In this document: piece after piece, positions 1 through 6,323 of the stretch
Layout of the letters: every line of letters starts with the position of its first letter
How positions within the stretch are numbered: the stretch's first letter is position 1
Assembly (NCBI GenBank): GCA_031275075.1
Contig: JAISPI010000036.1
Location: forward strand, 1 to 10,505
Source of the DNA: Burkholderiales bacterium
GTDB lineage: Bacteria > Pseudomonadota > Gammaproteobacteria > Burkholderiales > Casimicrobiaceae
Direction of reading: 5' to 3'
Length of the DNA stretch: 10,505 nucleotides
Program-made: the position numbers and the translations under genes
The notes under the pieces: generated by a model
Seen by the model: the letters and a program-made list of their open reading frames with translations, nothing else
Databases searched by the model: none
What the model was told of the DNA's origin: nothing

Positions 1-79
1 GAACCGTGGTATTCTTTTTGCAGCCGTATAAAACAGCATTGCTTGCTGTAGCCTGTGTTGGCTAATGGTGCGTTTTAAC

Positions 80-111
80 GTCGGGGTTCGCAGAGCTTCA
101 CCCCGATCTAC
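80..111 (-). repeat. REP-like palindrome A (GTAG-headed)
   Basis: Read on the minus strand this is GTAG (111-108), then ATCGGGGT, a 12-nt loop GAAGCTCTGCGA, and ACCCCGAC. The arms form an 8-bp stem with one G-T wobble. A GTAG tetranucleotide directly 5' of an imperfect palindrome is the classical layout of REP elements mobilised by REP-associated tyrosine transposases (RAYTs). A related copy in the opposite orientation lies at 375-407; the two share GGTAG, a GGG/CCC stem core and the loop start GAAGC...GCG. No RAYT gene is visible in the window. The family assignment rests on layout only. Confidence 0.6.
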
Positions 112-145
112 CGTGCTTAATCGCTTAAGCAGGAAGAAGGGATTT

Positions 146-319
146 ATGTTTAAAAACGTTAAAATTTACTTTGATAGAAAAAAAGGGTTATGCATAGAAA
201 GGCTTAATGCCGATAAGGGAGGAAAGAAAAATAACCCAATCAATTTTACAATCTTTGGGTGGATTATGCTTATAGAAATAATAGTTCTAATCGTTCTCTG
301 GGAGTTTTTCGGCTGGTGA
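146..319 (+). CDS. small putative single-pass membrane protein, 57 aa, function unknown
   Basis: I do not recognise this protein. ATG at 146 is preceded by a strong purine-rich ribosome binding site, AGGAAGAAGG at 131-140, 5 nt away. An in-frame ATG at 65 would run through the REP palindrome and is less likely. The first ~32 residues are polar and basic (many Lys, plus Arg and Asp). Residues ~33-57 are hydrophobic (from FTIFGWIMLIE to WEFFGW), which suggests one C-terminal membrane helix with the basic end in the cytoplasm. The gene is 32% GC by hand count and uses AGA, AGG, CTA and several ATA codons, unlike the GC-rich genes to its right, so transfer from elsewhere is plausible. It sits alone between two inverted REP-like elements. 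It could be a short toxin-like or regulatory membrane peptide, or a remnant; nothing here decides. Confidence 0.55.
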   Translation: MFKNVKIYFDRKKGLCIERLNADKGGKKNNPINFTIFGWIMLIEIIVLIVLWEFFGW

Positions 320-374
320 TTGTTCCATTCAAACGTTTAATAAATCCGCGTAGACTAAAACAAAACAAAGCGCG

Positions 375-407
375 GTAGGCTGGGATGAAGCGTAGCGCAA
401 TCCCAGC
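375..407 (+). repeat. REP-like palindrome B (GTAG-headed)
   Basis: GTAG (375-378) is followed by GCTGGGAT (379-386), a 13-nt loop GAAGCGTAGCGCA and ATCCCAGC (400-407), a perfect 8-bp stem. It has the same architecture and loop motif as the element at 80-111 but is inverted relative to it, so the GTAG heads of both copies face the small gene between them. Confidence 0.65.
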
Positions 408-508
408 AATCACTTAACAAGGCATTGAAACCAAATCCCCTGATAAGCAATGCGCAAAGCTCCGAATAAATCTTTGTGTGTCCGCGTATTAACCCATCCC
501 CTCCCGAA

Positions 509-529
509 CCCTCCCCTTGAAAGGGAGGG
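509..529. repeat. C-rich inverted repeat
   Basis: CCCTCCC (509-515) pairs perfectly with GGGAGGG (523-529), with a short C-TT-GA-AA middle that can extend the stem by two A-T pairs around a bulged C. Similar CCCTCCCC/GGGAGGG dispersed intergenic sequences occur in many proteobacterial genomes. There is no T-tract, so it is not a clear terminator. Confidence 0.5.
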
Positions 530-552
530 CTTGCGTTCGTCGGCTTCTCTAG

Positions 553-597
553 CCACAAAGAACGCAAAGATTTTTGTGATCTTTGCGTTCTTTGCGG
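553..597. repeat. long hairpin, 19-bp arms built from AAAGAACGCAAAG
   Basis: Left arm 553-571 and right arm 579-597 pair over 19 bp with a single A/C mismatch (555 against 595), leaving a 7-nt loop. The inner 15 bp are perfect. Each arm contains short near-repeats of (A/C)(C/G)CAAAG. Sequences of the type CGCAAAGAACGCAAAG recur as dispersed intergenic repeats in many bacteria. The hairpin lies 20 nt past the purL stop codon and could stabilise or end the purL transcript, but neither strand has a run of T after it, so a canonical intrinsic terminator is not supported. Confidence 0.65.
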
Positions 598-617
598 TTA
601 AATGGTTTTTCTGTCCC

Positions 618-3600
618 CTACCCCATCCACACCCGCGCGTTGCGGAACATTCGCAGCCACGGCGAAGCGCCGTCGCCCTCGTATGCCCATTCGCGCGGCC
701 GCCAAGACATTTGCACGGCGCGGAAGGCGCGTTCCGGATGCGGCATCATGACCGTGAAGCGGCCATCTTCCGACGTAAACGCGGTCGCGCCGCCCGGCGA
801 ACCGCTCGGATTGAACGGATACCGCTCGGTCACTTGTCCGTAGTGATCGACGTAGCGCATCGCGACAAACGGCTGCGCACGCTGCTGTTGCGCCGTGTCG
901 GCATACTCGGTGTAACCTTCACCGTGCGCCACCACGACCGGCAAACGGCTGCCGGTCATTCCGCGGAACAATACCGAGGACGTTTCGATGATTTCAACCA
1001 GCGACAGCCGTCCCTCGAATTGCTCGCTCATGTTACGCACGAAAGCCGGCCAATGCGCAGCGCCCGGAATCATTCCGCGCAACTGGCTCATCATCTGGCA
1101 ACCGTTGCACACGCCAAGCGCCAGCACATCGTCGCGCACGAAGAATGCCGAAAATTCATCGAAGCTGCGCGTGTTAAACAGAATCGGTTTTGCCCAACCG
1201 CCGCCGCCGCCCAGCACGTCGCCGAATGAAAAGCCGCCGCACGCTGCGATCATTTTGAAATCGCGCAACGTCATCCGCCCTTCGAGGATATCGCTCATGT
1301 GCACATCGAATGCGTCAAAACCCGCCGCGTCGAACGCCGCCGCCATCTCTACCTGGCCGTTAACGCCTTGTTCGCGCAATATCGCGATTTTCGGACGGAC
1401 ACCTCGCGCGATGAACGGCGCGGCAACATCTTCGTTTTTGTCGAACGTCACCCGTACCTGCATTCCCGGATCGTCGGCATCGAGCAGCGCTTTGCGCATT
1501 TCGTCGGCGCTTTCCTGACGGTCGCGCAACGCCTGAATCGCCAGCGATGTCGATGACCACAATGTTTGCAGTGCCGCGCGCGATTCATTGAGCACTTTGT
1601 TTTTGCCGTGATAAACAACGACATTCGTCTCGCCACCGGCTAGCGGCACGCCGACCGCGATCACCGCGATTCCAGCCTTTTCCGCTGCTTGGGTGACTGC
1701 CGCCACCTCTTTTGTTTTTACCTGAACCACCGCGCCCAGTTCTTCGGCAAAACAGGTATCGAGTAACGGCGCATCGTCGGAAAAATGCAATTCCAGTCCG
1801 GCGTGTGCCGCGAACGCCATTTCAAGCAGCGTCATCAACACGCCGCCGTCGCTGATGTCGTGGTAAGCGAGCAATTTGCCTTGCCGGTTCAGTGCGCGAA
1901 TGAGTTGCAGGAATGCCGACAACGTTTCGGTGTTATCAACATCGGGCGTTTCGTGCCCGATTTTTTCATACACCTGCGCCAGCGCCGAACCGCCAAGCCG
2001 TCGCTGGCCGCGCGCCAAATCGAGCCACAGCAGTTGTGTCTCGCCGCTGTCCAGTTGGAGTTGCGGCGTCAATGTCCGTCGCGCATCTTCAACCTGTGCA
2101 AAAGCCGTAACGATCAGCGACACCGGCGCAATGATGTTGCGTGCCGTTCCGTCATTCGCCGTCCAGGCGGTGCGCATCGACATTGAGTCTTTGCCGACCG
2201 GAATCGACACGCCGAGCTTGATGCACATTTCGGATACTGTTTGCACGGTATCGTACAACGCCGCGTCTTCGCCCGGCTGCCCCGCCGCTGCCATCCAGTT
2301 TGCCGACAATTTGACGCCGCGCTGCCAATCGGTAACATCGGCCGCCGCGAGATTGGTCAACGCTTCCGCTACCGCCATCCGGCCTGATGCTGGCGCGTTG
2401 ATCGTCGCCAGCGGCGTTTTTTCGCCCATCGCTATGGCTTCGCCGTGTACATGCTGAAAATCGGCAAGCGTCACACCGCAATCGGCCACCGGCACCTGCC
2501 ACGGCCCCACCAGCGGATCACGCGCAATCAGCCCGCCAACCGTCCGATCACCGATGGTGATCAGGAACGATTTGTCCGCCACCGCCGGGAATTGCAACAC
2601 TCGCGTCAGCGCGTCTTTCAACTCATTTTTCGAACAAGCGTCTTTTAACGCCAACACTTCATGCGTTTGTTTTTTCCGCGTCACATCGCGCAGCATACGC
2701 GGCGGTTTGCCGAGGATCAGATCGAGCGGCACATCCACCGGCGTGTTGCCAAAATGCGCATCCGTGACTTTCAAATGTTTGTCGTCGGTCGTCGTGCCGA
2801 CCACAGCGAACGGACAACGTTCGCGCCGGCACAACGCCTCGAAACGCGGCAAATCTTCCGGCGCGATGGCCAACACGTAGCGTTCCTGTGCTTCGTTGCT
2901 CCACAATTCGCGCGGACTCATTCCCAGCTCTTCGTTCGGCAACGCCCGCAATTCGATCACGCCACCGGCGCCGGCATCGTGAATCAGTTCAGGAAAAGCG
3001 TTCGACACACCACCTGCGCCGACATCGTGAATCGACAGGATCGGATTGGCGTCGCCCAGTTGCCAGCAACGGTCAATCACTTCCTGCGCGCGGCGCTGAA
3101 CTTCGGCATTGTCGCGCTGCACCGAATCGAAATCGAGTTCGGAACTGTTTTCGCCGCTCGCCATCGACGAAGCCGCGCCGCCGCCCAATCCGATCAAAAA
3201 CGCCGGACCGCCCAGTTGAATCAACAGCGTTCCTGGCGGCAGCGGTTTCTTTTTCGTATGCGTCGCATCAATCGTGCCGAGTCCGCCGCCGATCATGATC
3301 GGTTTGTGATACCCGTAATGTTTGCCGCCCCAGCGGCCTTCAAAGGTTCTGAAATAACCGACAATGCTGGGACGACCAAATTCGTTGTTGAACGCTGCCG
3401 CGCCGAGGGGGCCGTCGATCATGATGGTCAGCGGCGAGACGATGCGCTCCGGTTTTTCGAGCGGCGTTTCCCACGGTTGCGGCAATCCCGGAATACGCAG
3501 ATGCGACACGCTGAATCCGGCCAGCCCCGCTTTCGGTTTGCCGCCGATACCCGTGGCGCTCTCGTCGCGGATTTCACCGCCGGACCCGGTCGCCGCCCCC

Positions 3601-4547
3601 GGATACGGCGCGATTGCCGTCGGATGGTTGTGCGTTTCCGCTTTCATCAACGTGTGCGTCAACGCCTCACGCCCCTGATAACGCTGCGTCGTATCGGGAT
3701 AAAAACGCACTGCCATCGCGCCTTCCATGATCGCAGCGTTGTCCGAATACGCCACCACCGTTCCTTGCGGGTGCGCTTTGTGCGTTTCACGGATCATCGC
3801 GAACAACGATTGCGACTGCGGCACACCATCAATCGTCCACTGCGCGTTGAAAATCTTGTGCCGACAATGCTCGGAGTTGGCCTGCGCGAACATCGTCAGT
3901 TCAACGTCGGTCGGATCGCGGCCCAGCGCCTGAAAACGTACCGTCAGATACTCGATCTCGTCGTCAGCCAGCGCCAGCCCCAACGCGGTATTGGCCTCTT
4001 CCAGAGCCACCCGTCCACGCTCCAGCAAAGGGATCGACGTCAGCGGTTTCGGTGTGTGATGCTCAAACAACCGCGCCGCTTCATCGAAATGATCGAGCAC
4101 CGTCTCCACCATCCGGTCGTGCAATACCCCATGCAACGCTGCGCGCTGCGCGTTCTCAAGCGACACCCCGTTCTTCAGCGTGTAGTGATAAACGATGCCG
4201 CGCTCCAACCGCGCCACTTTCGCCAGCCCGCAACGGTGCACAATGTCGGTCGCCTTTGACGACCAGGGTGATACCGTTCCCAACCGTGGCACCACCAGGC
4301 ATCGGAACGCATCGTTTTGCCCTTCGAGATCGTCGGCTCCTTCCTTTTCGCGCGGACCGTATTCCAGCAGTTGCCGCAACCACGTCGTTTCTTCATCATC
4401 CAACGCCGCCGTCACTTCGGCAAAATGCCAATAACGGGCCGACAACCGCGTCACCGGCACTCCAAGCGCCTGCGCTTTTGCCAGCATGCTGCGCAAACGG
4501 AACGCAGAATAAGCACAACGGCCACGAATTTGCAGAATTTCACTCAT
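618..4547 (-). CDS. purL: phosphoribosylformylglycinamidine synthase, large single-chain type
   Basis: Converts FGAR, glutamine and ATP to FGAM, glutamate and ADP, the fourth step of de novo purine synthesis, in the cytoplasm. At 1309 residues it matches the large PurL of Proteobacteria (E. coli 1295). The order is: PurS-like N-terminal domain (about 1-150); linker with SEHCRHK (225-231); duplicated AIRS-like ATP-binding domains with ETHNHPTA (304-311), PGAATGSGGEIRD (316-328) and NWMAAAGQPGED; and a C-terminal class I glutaminase domain from about 1040. The glutaminase triad is visible: Cys1147 in GVCNGC, His1270 and Glu1272 in PHPER. ATG at 4547 follows GGGGA by 7 nt. One oddity is a run of five glycines (1113-1117, four of them GGC) where E. 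coli has GAGEG, shortly before the catalytic cysteine. It is transcribed alone, divergently from thiL. Confidence 0.98.
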   Translation of the reverse strand: MSEILQIRGRCAYSAFRLRSMLAKAQALGVPVTRLSARYWHFAEVTAALDDEETTWLRQLLEYGPREKEGADDLEGQNDAFRCLVVPRLGTVSPWSSKATDIVHRCGLAKVARLERGIVYHYTLKNGVSLENAQRAALHGVLHDRMVETVLDHFDEAARLFEHHTPKPLTSIPLLERGRVALEEANTALGLALADDEIEYLTVRFQALGRDPTDVELTMFAQANSEHCRHKIFNAQWTIDGVPQSQSLFAMIRETHKAHPQGTVVAYSDNAAIMEGAMAVRFYPDTTQRYQGREALTHTLMKAETHNHPTAIAPYPGAATGSGGEIRDESATGIGGKPKAGLAGFSVSHLRIPGLPQPWETPLEKPERIVSPLTIMIDGPLGAAAFNNEFGRPSIVGYFRTFEGRWGGKHYGYHKPIMIGGGLGTIDATHTKKKPLPPGTLLIQLGGPAFLIGLGGGAASSMASGENSSELDFDSVQRDNAEVQRRAQEVIDRCWQLGDANPILSIHDVGAGGVSNAFPELIHDAGAGGVIELRALPNEELGMSPRELWSNEAQERYVLAIAPEDLPRFEALCRRERCPFAVVGTTTDDKHLKVTDAHFGNTPVDVPLDLILGKPPRMLRDVTRKKQTHEVLALKDACSKNELKDALTRVLQFPAVADKSFLITIGDRTVGGLIARDPLVGPWQVPVADCGVTLADFQHVHGEAIAMGEKTPLATINAPASGRMAVAEALTNLAAADVTDWQRGVKLSANWMAAAGQPGEDAALYDTVQTVSEMCIKLGVSIPVGKDSMSMRTAWTANDGTARNIIAPVSLIVTAFAQVEDARRTLTPQLQLDSGETQLLWLDLARGQRRLGGSALAQVYEKIGHETPDVDNTETLSAFLQLIRALNRQGKLLAYHDISDGGVLMTLLEMAFAAHAGLELHFSDDAPLLDTCFAEELGAVVQVKTKEVAAVTQAAEKAGIAVIAVGVPLAGGETNVVVYHGKNKVLNESRAALQTLWSSTSLAIQALRDRQESADEMRKALLDADDPGMQVRVTFDKNEDVAAPFIARGVRPKIAILREQGVNGQVEMAAAFDAAGFDAFDVHMSDILEGRMTLRDFKMIAACGGFSFGDVLGGGGGWAKPILFNTRSFDEFSAFFVRDDVLALGVCNGCQMMSQLRGMIPGAAHWPAFVRNMSEQFEGRLSLVEIIETSSVLFRGMTGSRLPVVVAHGEGYTEYADTAQQQRAQPFVAMRYVDHYGQVTERYPFNPSGSPGGATAFTSEDGRFTVMMPHPERAFRAVQMSWRPREWAYEGDGASPWLRMFRNARVWMG

Positions 4548-4591
4548 CAGACATTCCCCGAAACGGTCACGGCAACGCCGCGAAAAATAGA

Positions 4592-4620
4592 ATTATACGT
4601 TGCGGGAAGAATGGCCAAGG
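4592..4620 (-). promoter_or_regulatory. candidate purL promoter
   Basis: On the minus strand there is a perfect TATAAT (plus positions 4597-4592). Upstream of it, TTGGCC (4618-4613) has a short 15-bp spacer and CCTTGG (4620-4615) has a 17-bp spacer; neither is a good -35 box. The transcript would start near 4585, giving a leader of about 38 nt before the purL ATG at 4547. Confidence 0.45.
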
Positions 4621-4623
4621 TAA

Positions 4624-4639
4624 ACGCAAACGCTGTTGT
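4624..4639. promoter_or_regulatory. partial PurR-like operator upstream of purL
   Basis: ACGCAAACGCTGTTGT matches the E. coli PurR consensus ACGCAAACGTTTGCGT at 12 of 16 positions. The left half (9 nt) is perfect and the right half is degraded. It lies directly upstream of the candidate purL -35 region, in front of a purine gene. No purR is in view, and a 16-mer of this quality could arise by chance. Confidence 0.25.
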
Positions 4640-4695
4640 CCACTTTTTTTGATACGATAACGCCGAATTCCTGACCTTCACTTTTCGGATGCGTT

Positions 4696-5679
4696 TTGAA
4701 CGAATTTGAGCTGATCCACCGCTTTTTCAGTCGCCCGCCCGCTGACGGCACGGTGCGCCTCGGCGTCGGCGACGATGCGGCCGTCGTTATGCCGACTCCC
4801 GGTCACGAATTGCTGCTGGCCATCGACACCATGGCCGAAGGCCGCCACTTCTTCGCCGATGTGCCACCGGCGACGCTCGGCCATAAAATTCTCGCGGTTA
4901 ATCTTTCCGACATGGCGGCGATGGGCGCCGTGCCGCGCTGGGCGCTGCTTTCCGGCACCCTGCCCAACAGCGATCCCGACTGGCTTGCCGCTTTCAGCGA
5001 GGGGCTTTTCGCGTTGGCCAAACGCTATGACGTTTCGCTGGTCGGCGGCGACACGGTACGCGGCCCGTGCAGTTTTACCCTCACGATTGTCGGCGAAGCG
5101 CCTGCCGGTGAGGCGCTGACCCGCGCCGGAGCACAGCCGGACGACGATCTGTGGGTATCCGGTACGCTCGGTGACGCGGCGCTGGCGCTGGCGGCGATAC
5201 AAAACCGGATCACGCTCAATCCAGCGACGTTGGCCGTCCTGCGTACCCATCTCGAAACACCGGAGCCGCGCGTCGCCCTTGGCCTGAAATTGCGCCGTCT
5301 TGCCCATGCCGCCCTCGATATTTCCGACGGCCTGATGGGTGATTTGGGACATATCCTGAACGCCTCCGACGTCGGCGCCGAAATCGAGTTGCCGCTCTTG
5401 CCCTGTCATCCGTCGCTAACGGCGCTGTTGAACGGCGCGGAACGTCCGCTGGCGCTTCACTGCCTTCTGTCCGGCGGCGATGATTACGAACTGTGTTTCA
5501 CCGCGCCGCCCGCTGCCCGCGACGCGCTCATCGCTCTGTCAAATGAATTGGCATTGCCGCTGACGCGCATCGGCGCCATCACGGCAACGCCCGGCTTCAC
5601 GGTCTTCGACGAACAACACCATCCGCTGCCGGCGCTACCCGCCGCCTACGACCATTTCCCAAACGGTACCCCGCCATGA
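4696..5679 (+). CDS. thiL: thiamine-monophosphate kinase
   Basis: Phosphorylates thiamine monophosphate with ATP to thiamine diphosphate, the last step to the active cofactor, in the cytoplasm. The 327 residues fit the family (about 325). Motifs seen are GVGDDAA (23-29, metal-binding Asp26/Asp27), AIDTMAEGRHF (42-52), NLSDMAAMGA (69-78), GGDT (117-120), DISDGL (208-213) and GGDDYE (260-265). The start is TTG at 4696: the reading frame is closed by TGA at 4672, no ATG or GTG lies between, and the encoded MNEFELI matches the usual ThiL N-terminus. The Shine-Dalgarno is weak (GGA at 4687-4689). An ATG at 4689 opens a different frame of only six codons across the start. The stop overlaps the pgpA start. 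I saw no TPP riboswitch upstream. Confidence 0.96.
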   Translation: MNEFELIHRFFSRPPADGTVRLGVGDDAAVVMPTPGHELLLAIDTMAEGRHFFADVPPATLGHKILAVNLSDMAAMGAVPRWALLSGTLPNSDPDWLAAFSEGLFALAKRYDVSLVGGDTVRGPCSFTLTIVGEAPAGEALTRAGAQPDDDLWVSGTLGDAALALAAIQNRITLNPATLAVLRTHLETPEPRVALGLKLRRLAHAALDISDGLMGDLGHILNASDVGAEIELPLLPCHPSLTALLNGAERPLALHCLLSGGDDYELCFTAPPAARDALIALSNELALPLTRIGAITATPGFTVFDEQHHPLPALPAAYDHFPNGTPP

Positions 5680-6176
5680 GCAAGCGCGATCCCATTCCGC
5701 TCTCTTTTCTCGTTCAACATCCGGCGCACTTCGTCGCGCTCGGCTTCGGCAGCGGTTTGTTGCCGGGCATGCCGGGCACCTGGGGAACGCTACCCGCCAT
5801 CCCGATCGCGCTTTTCCTGCACGCCCAACACAACGACGTGCTCTACCTTGCTGTCACCCTGTTGTTGATCATCGGCGGCGCTTGGGCCGCCCAAATCACC
5901 GGGCAGCGTTTGGGCGAACCCGATCACAGCGGAATCGTCATCGACGAAATCGCCGCCTTCGTGCTGATGCTTTTTTTTGTCGATGGCTCCTGGCAACAAA
6001 TCGTGTTGGCGTTTGTGCTGTTCCGGTTGTTCGATATCCTGAAGCCGCCGCCGATCCGCTATTTCGACGCTACCATGAAGAACGGTATCGGCGTCATGCT
6101 CGACGATCTTCTGGCTGCCGCCTACGCGCTGTTCACGATGGCGGTGCTGTTGCGGCTCTGGAGTTTTTTCTTCTAG
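5676..6176 (+). CDS. pgpA: phosphatidylglycerophosphatase A
   Basis: Removes the phosphate from phosphatidylglycerophosphate to give phosphatidylglycerol, in the inner membrane. It is 166 residues long (E. coli PgpA 172). Seen are GFGSGLLPGMPGTWGTL (23-39), the acidic SGIVIDEIAAF (85-95), FRLFDILKPPPIRYFD (116-131) and GVMLDDLLAA (139-148), all typical of the PgpA family and carrying the likely metal-binding Asp and Glu residues. Hydrophobic stretches around 40-75, 92-122 and 142-166 fit a multi-pass membrane protein. ATG at 5676 overlaps the thiL stop as ATGA, so the two genes are probably translated together; thiL-pgpA is a common pair in Proteobacteria. The stop codon lies in an exact 10-bp tandem duplication. 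Confidence 0.95.
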   Translation: MSKRDPIPLSFLVQHPAHFVALGFGSGLLPGMPGTWGTLPAIPIALFLHAQHNDVLYLAVTLLLIIGGAWAAQITGQRLGEPDHSGIVIDEIAAFVLMLFFVDGSWQQIVLAFVLFRLFDILKPPPIRYFDATMKNGIGVMLDDLLAAAYALFTMAVLLRLWSFFF

Positions 6177-6189
6177 CCCCTTCTAGCCC
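6170..6189 (+). repeat. 10-bp tandem duplication across the pgpA stop codon
   Basis: CTTCTAGCCC occurs twice back to back (6170-6179 and 6180-6189). The first copy contains the pgpA stop TAG at 6174-6176. It does not change the protein, since the second copy is downstream of the stop. Confidence 0.6.
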
Positions 6190-6285
6190 TTATACACCGA
6201 TACGTCCACTTTTCGTTACTATTGGCCATCTATTGCCCGCAGTTTGTCCTTTTCTGTCCGACGCAGCTTGTCTCATCGTGCGATA

Positions 6286-6308
6286 ATAATCATTGTTGCC
6301 ATGATTAT
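6286..6308. promoter_or_regulatory. AT-rich dyad before ruvA
   Basis: ATAATCA (6286-6292) and TGATTAT (6302-6308) form a perfect 7-bp inverted repeat with a 9-nt gap, inside a short AT-rich patch of the otherwise GC-rich 147-bp pgpA-ruvA spacer. GATAAT at 6282-6287 could serve as a -10 box for the ruv-tol cluster, but no matching -35 box is placed correctly. The dyad may be an operator, a small hairpin or chance. No LexA box is present. Confidence 0.3.
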
Positions 6309-6323
6309 CGTACCCGCCCTCCC

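Larger units (their letters stand above)
320..617. other. repeat-rich intergenic region without a gene
   Basis: I see no credible coding sequence in these 298 bases between the small membrane gene and the 3' end of purL. The region holds the second REP-like palindrome (375-407), a C-rich inverted repeat (509-529) and a long hairpin (553-597). The part at 408-500 shows no structure I can name. Genes on the two sides converge here, so it is a place where insertions would be tolerated. Confidence 0.7.

Noticed and set aside
1..64. 3' end of a gene entering from the left
   Set aside because: All three plus frames are open for 9 to 20 codons before a stop, but none gives a recognisable protein end.
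65..145. N-terminal extension of the small membrane gene to ATG 65
   Set aside because: The extension is translated REP palindrome and has no ribosome binding site, while ATG 146 has a strong one.
1..617. CRISPR array or insertion sequence in the repeat island
   Set aside because: There are no regularly spaced direct repeats, no transposase frame and no terminal repeats with target duplication; the repeats are isolated palindromes of different families.
450..1229. 259-codon open frame on the plus strand
   Set aside because: It runs through the intergenic repeats and into the antisense of the purL 3' end, with low-complexity Arg/His-rich wording.
2661..4259. 532-codon open frame on the plus strand
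   Set aside because: It is antisense to purL, is rich in Arg and His without recognisable domains, and arises from the codon bias of the GC-rich purL gene.
4548..4695. TPP riboswitch in front of thiL
   Set aside because: No THI-box sequence such as CTGAGA with its partner is present, and the 148-bp spacer is short. ThiL is often not riboswitch-controlled.
4678..5409. 243-codon open frame on the minus strand
   Set aside because: It overlaps thiL in antisense and shows no family motif; thiL carries every expected ThiL motif.
6251..6270. Possible LexA (SOS) box before ruvA, CTGTCCGACGCAG
   Set aside because: The SOS consensus CTGT-N8-ACAG is not met: after CTGT plus eight bases the sequence reads GCTT.
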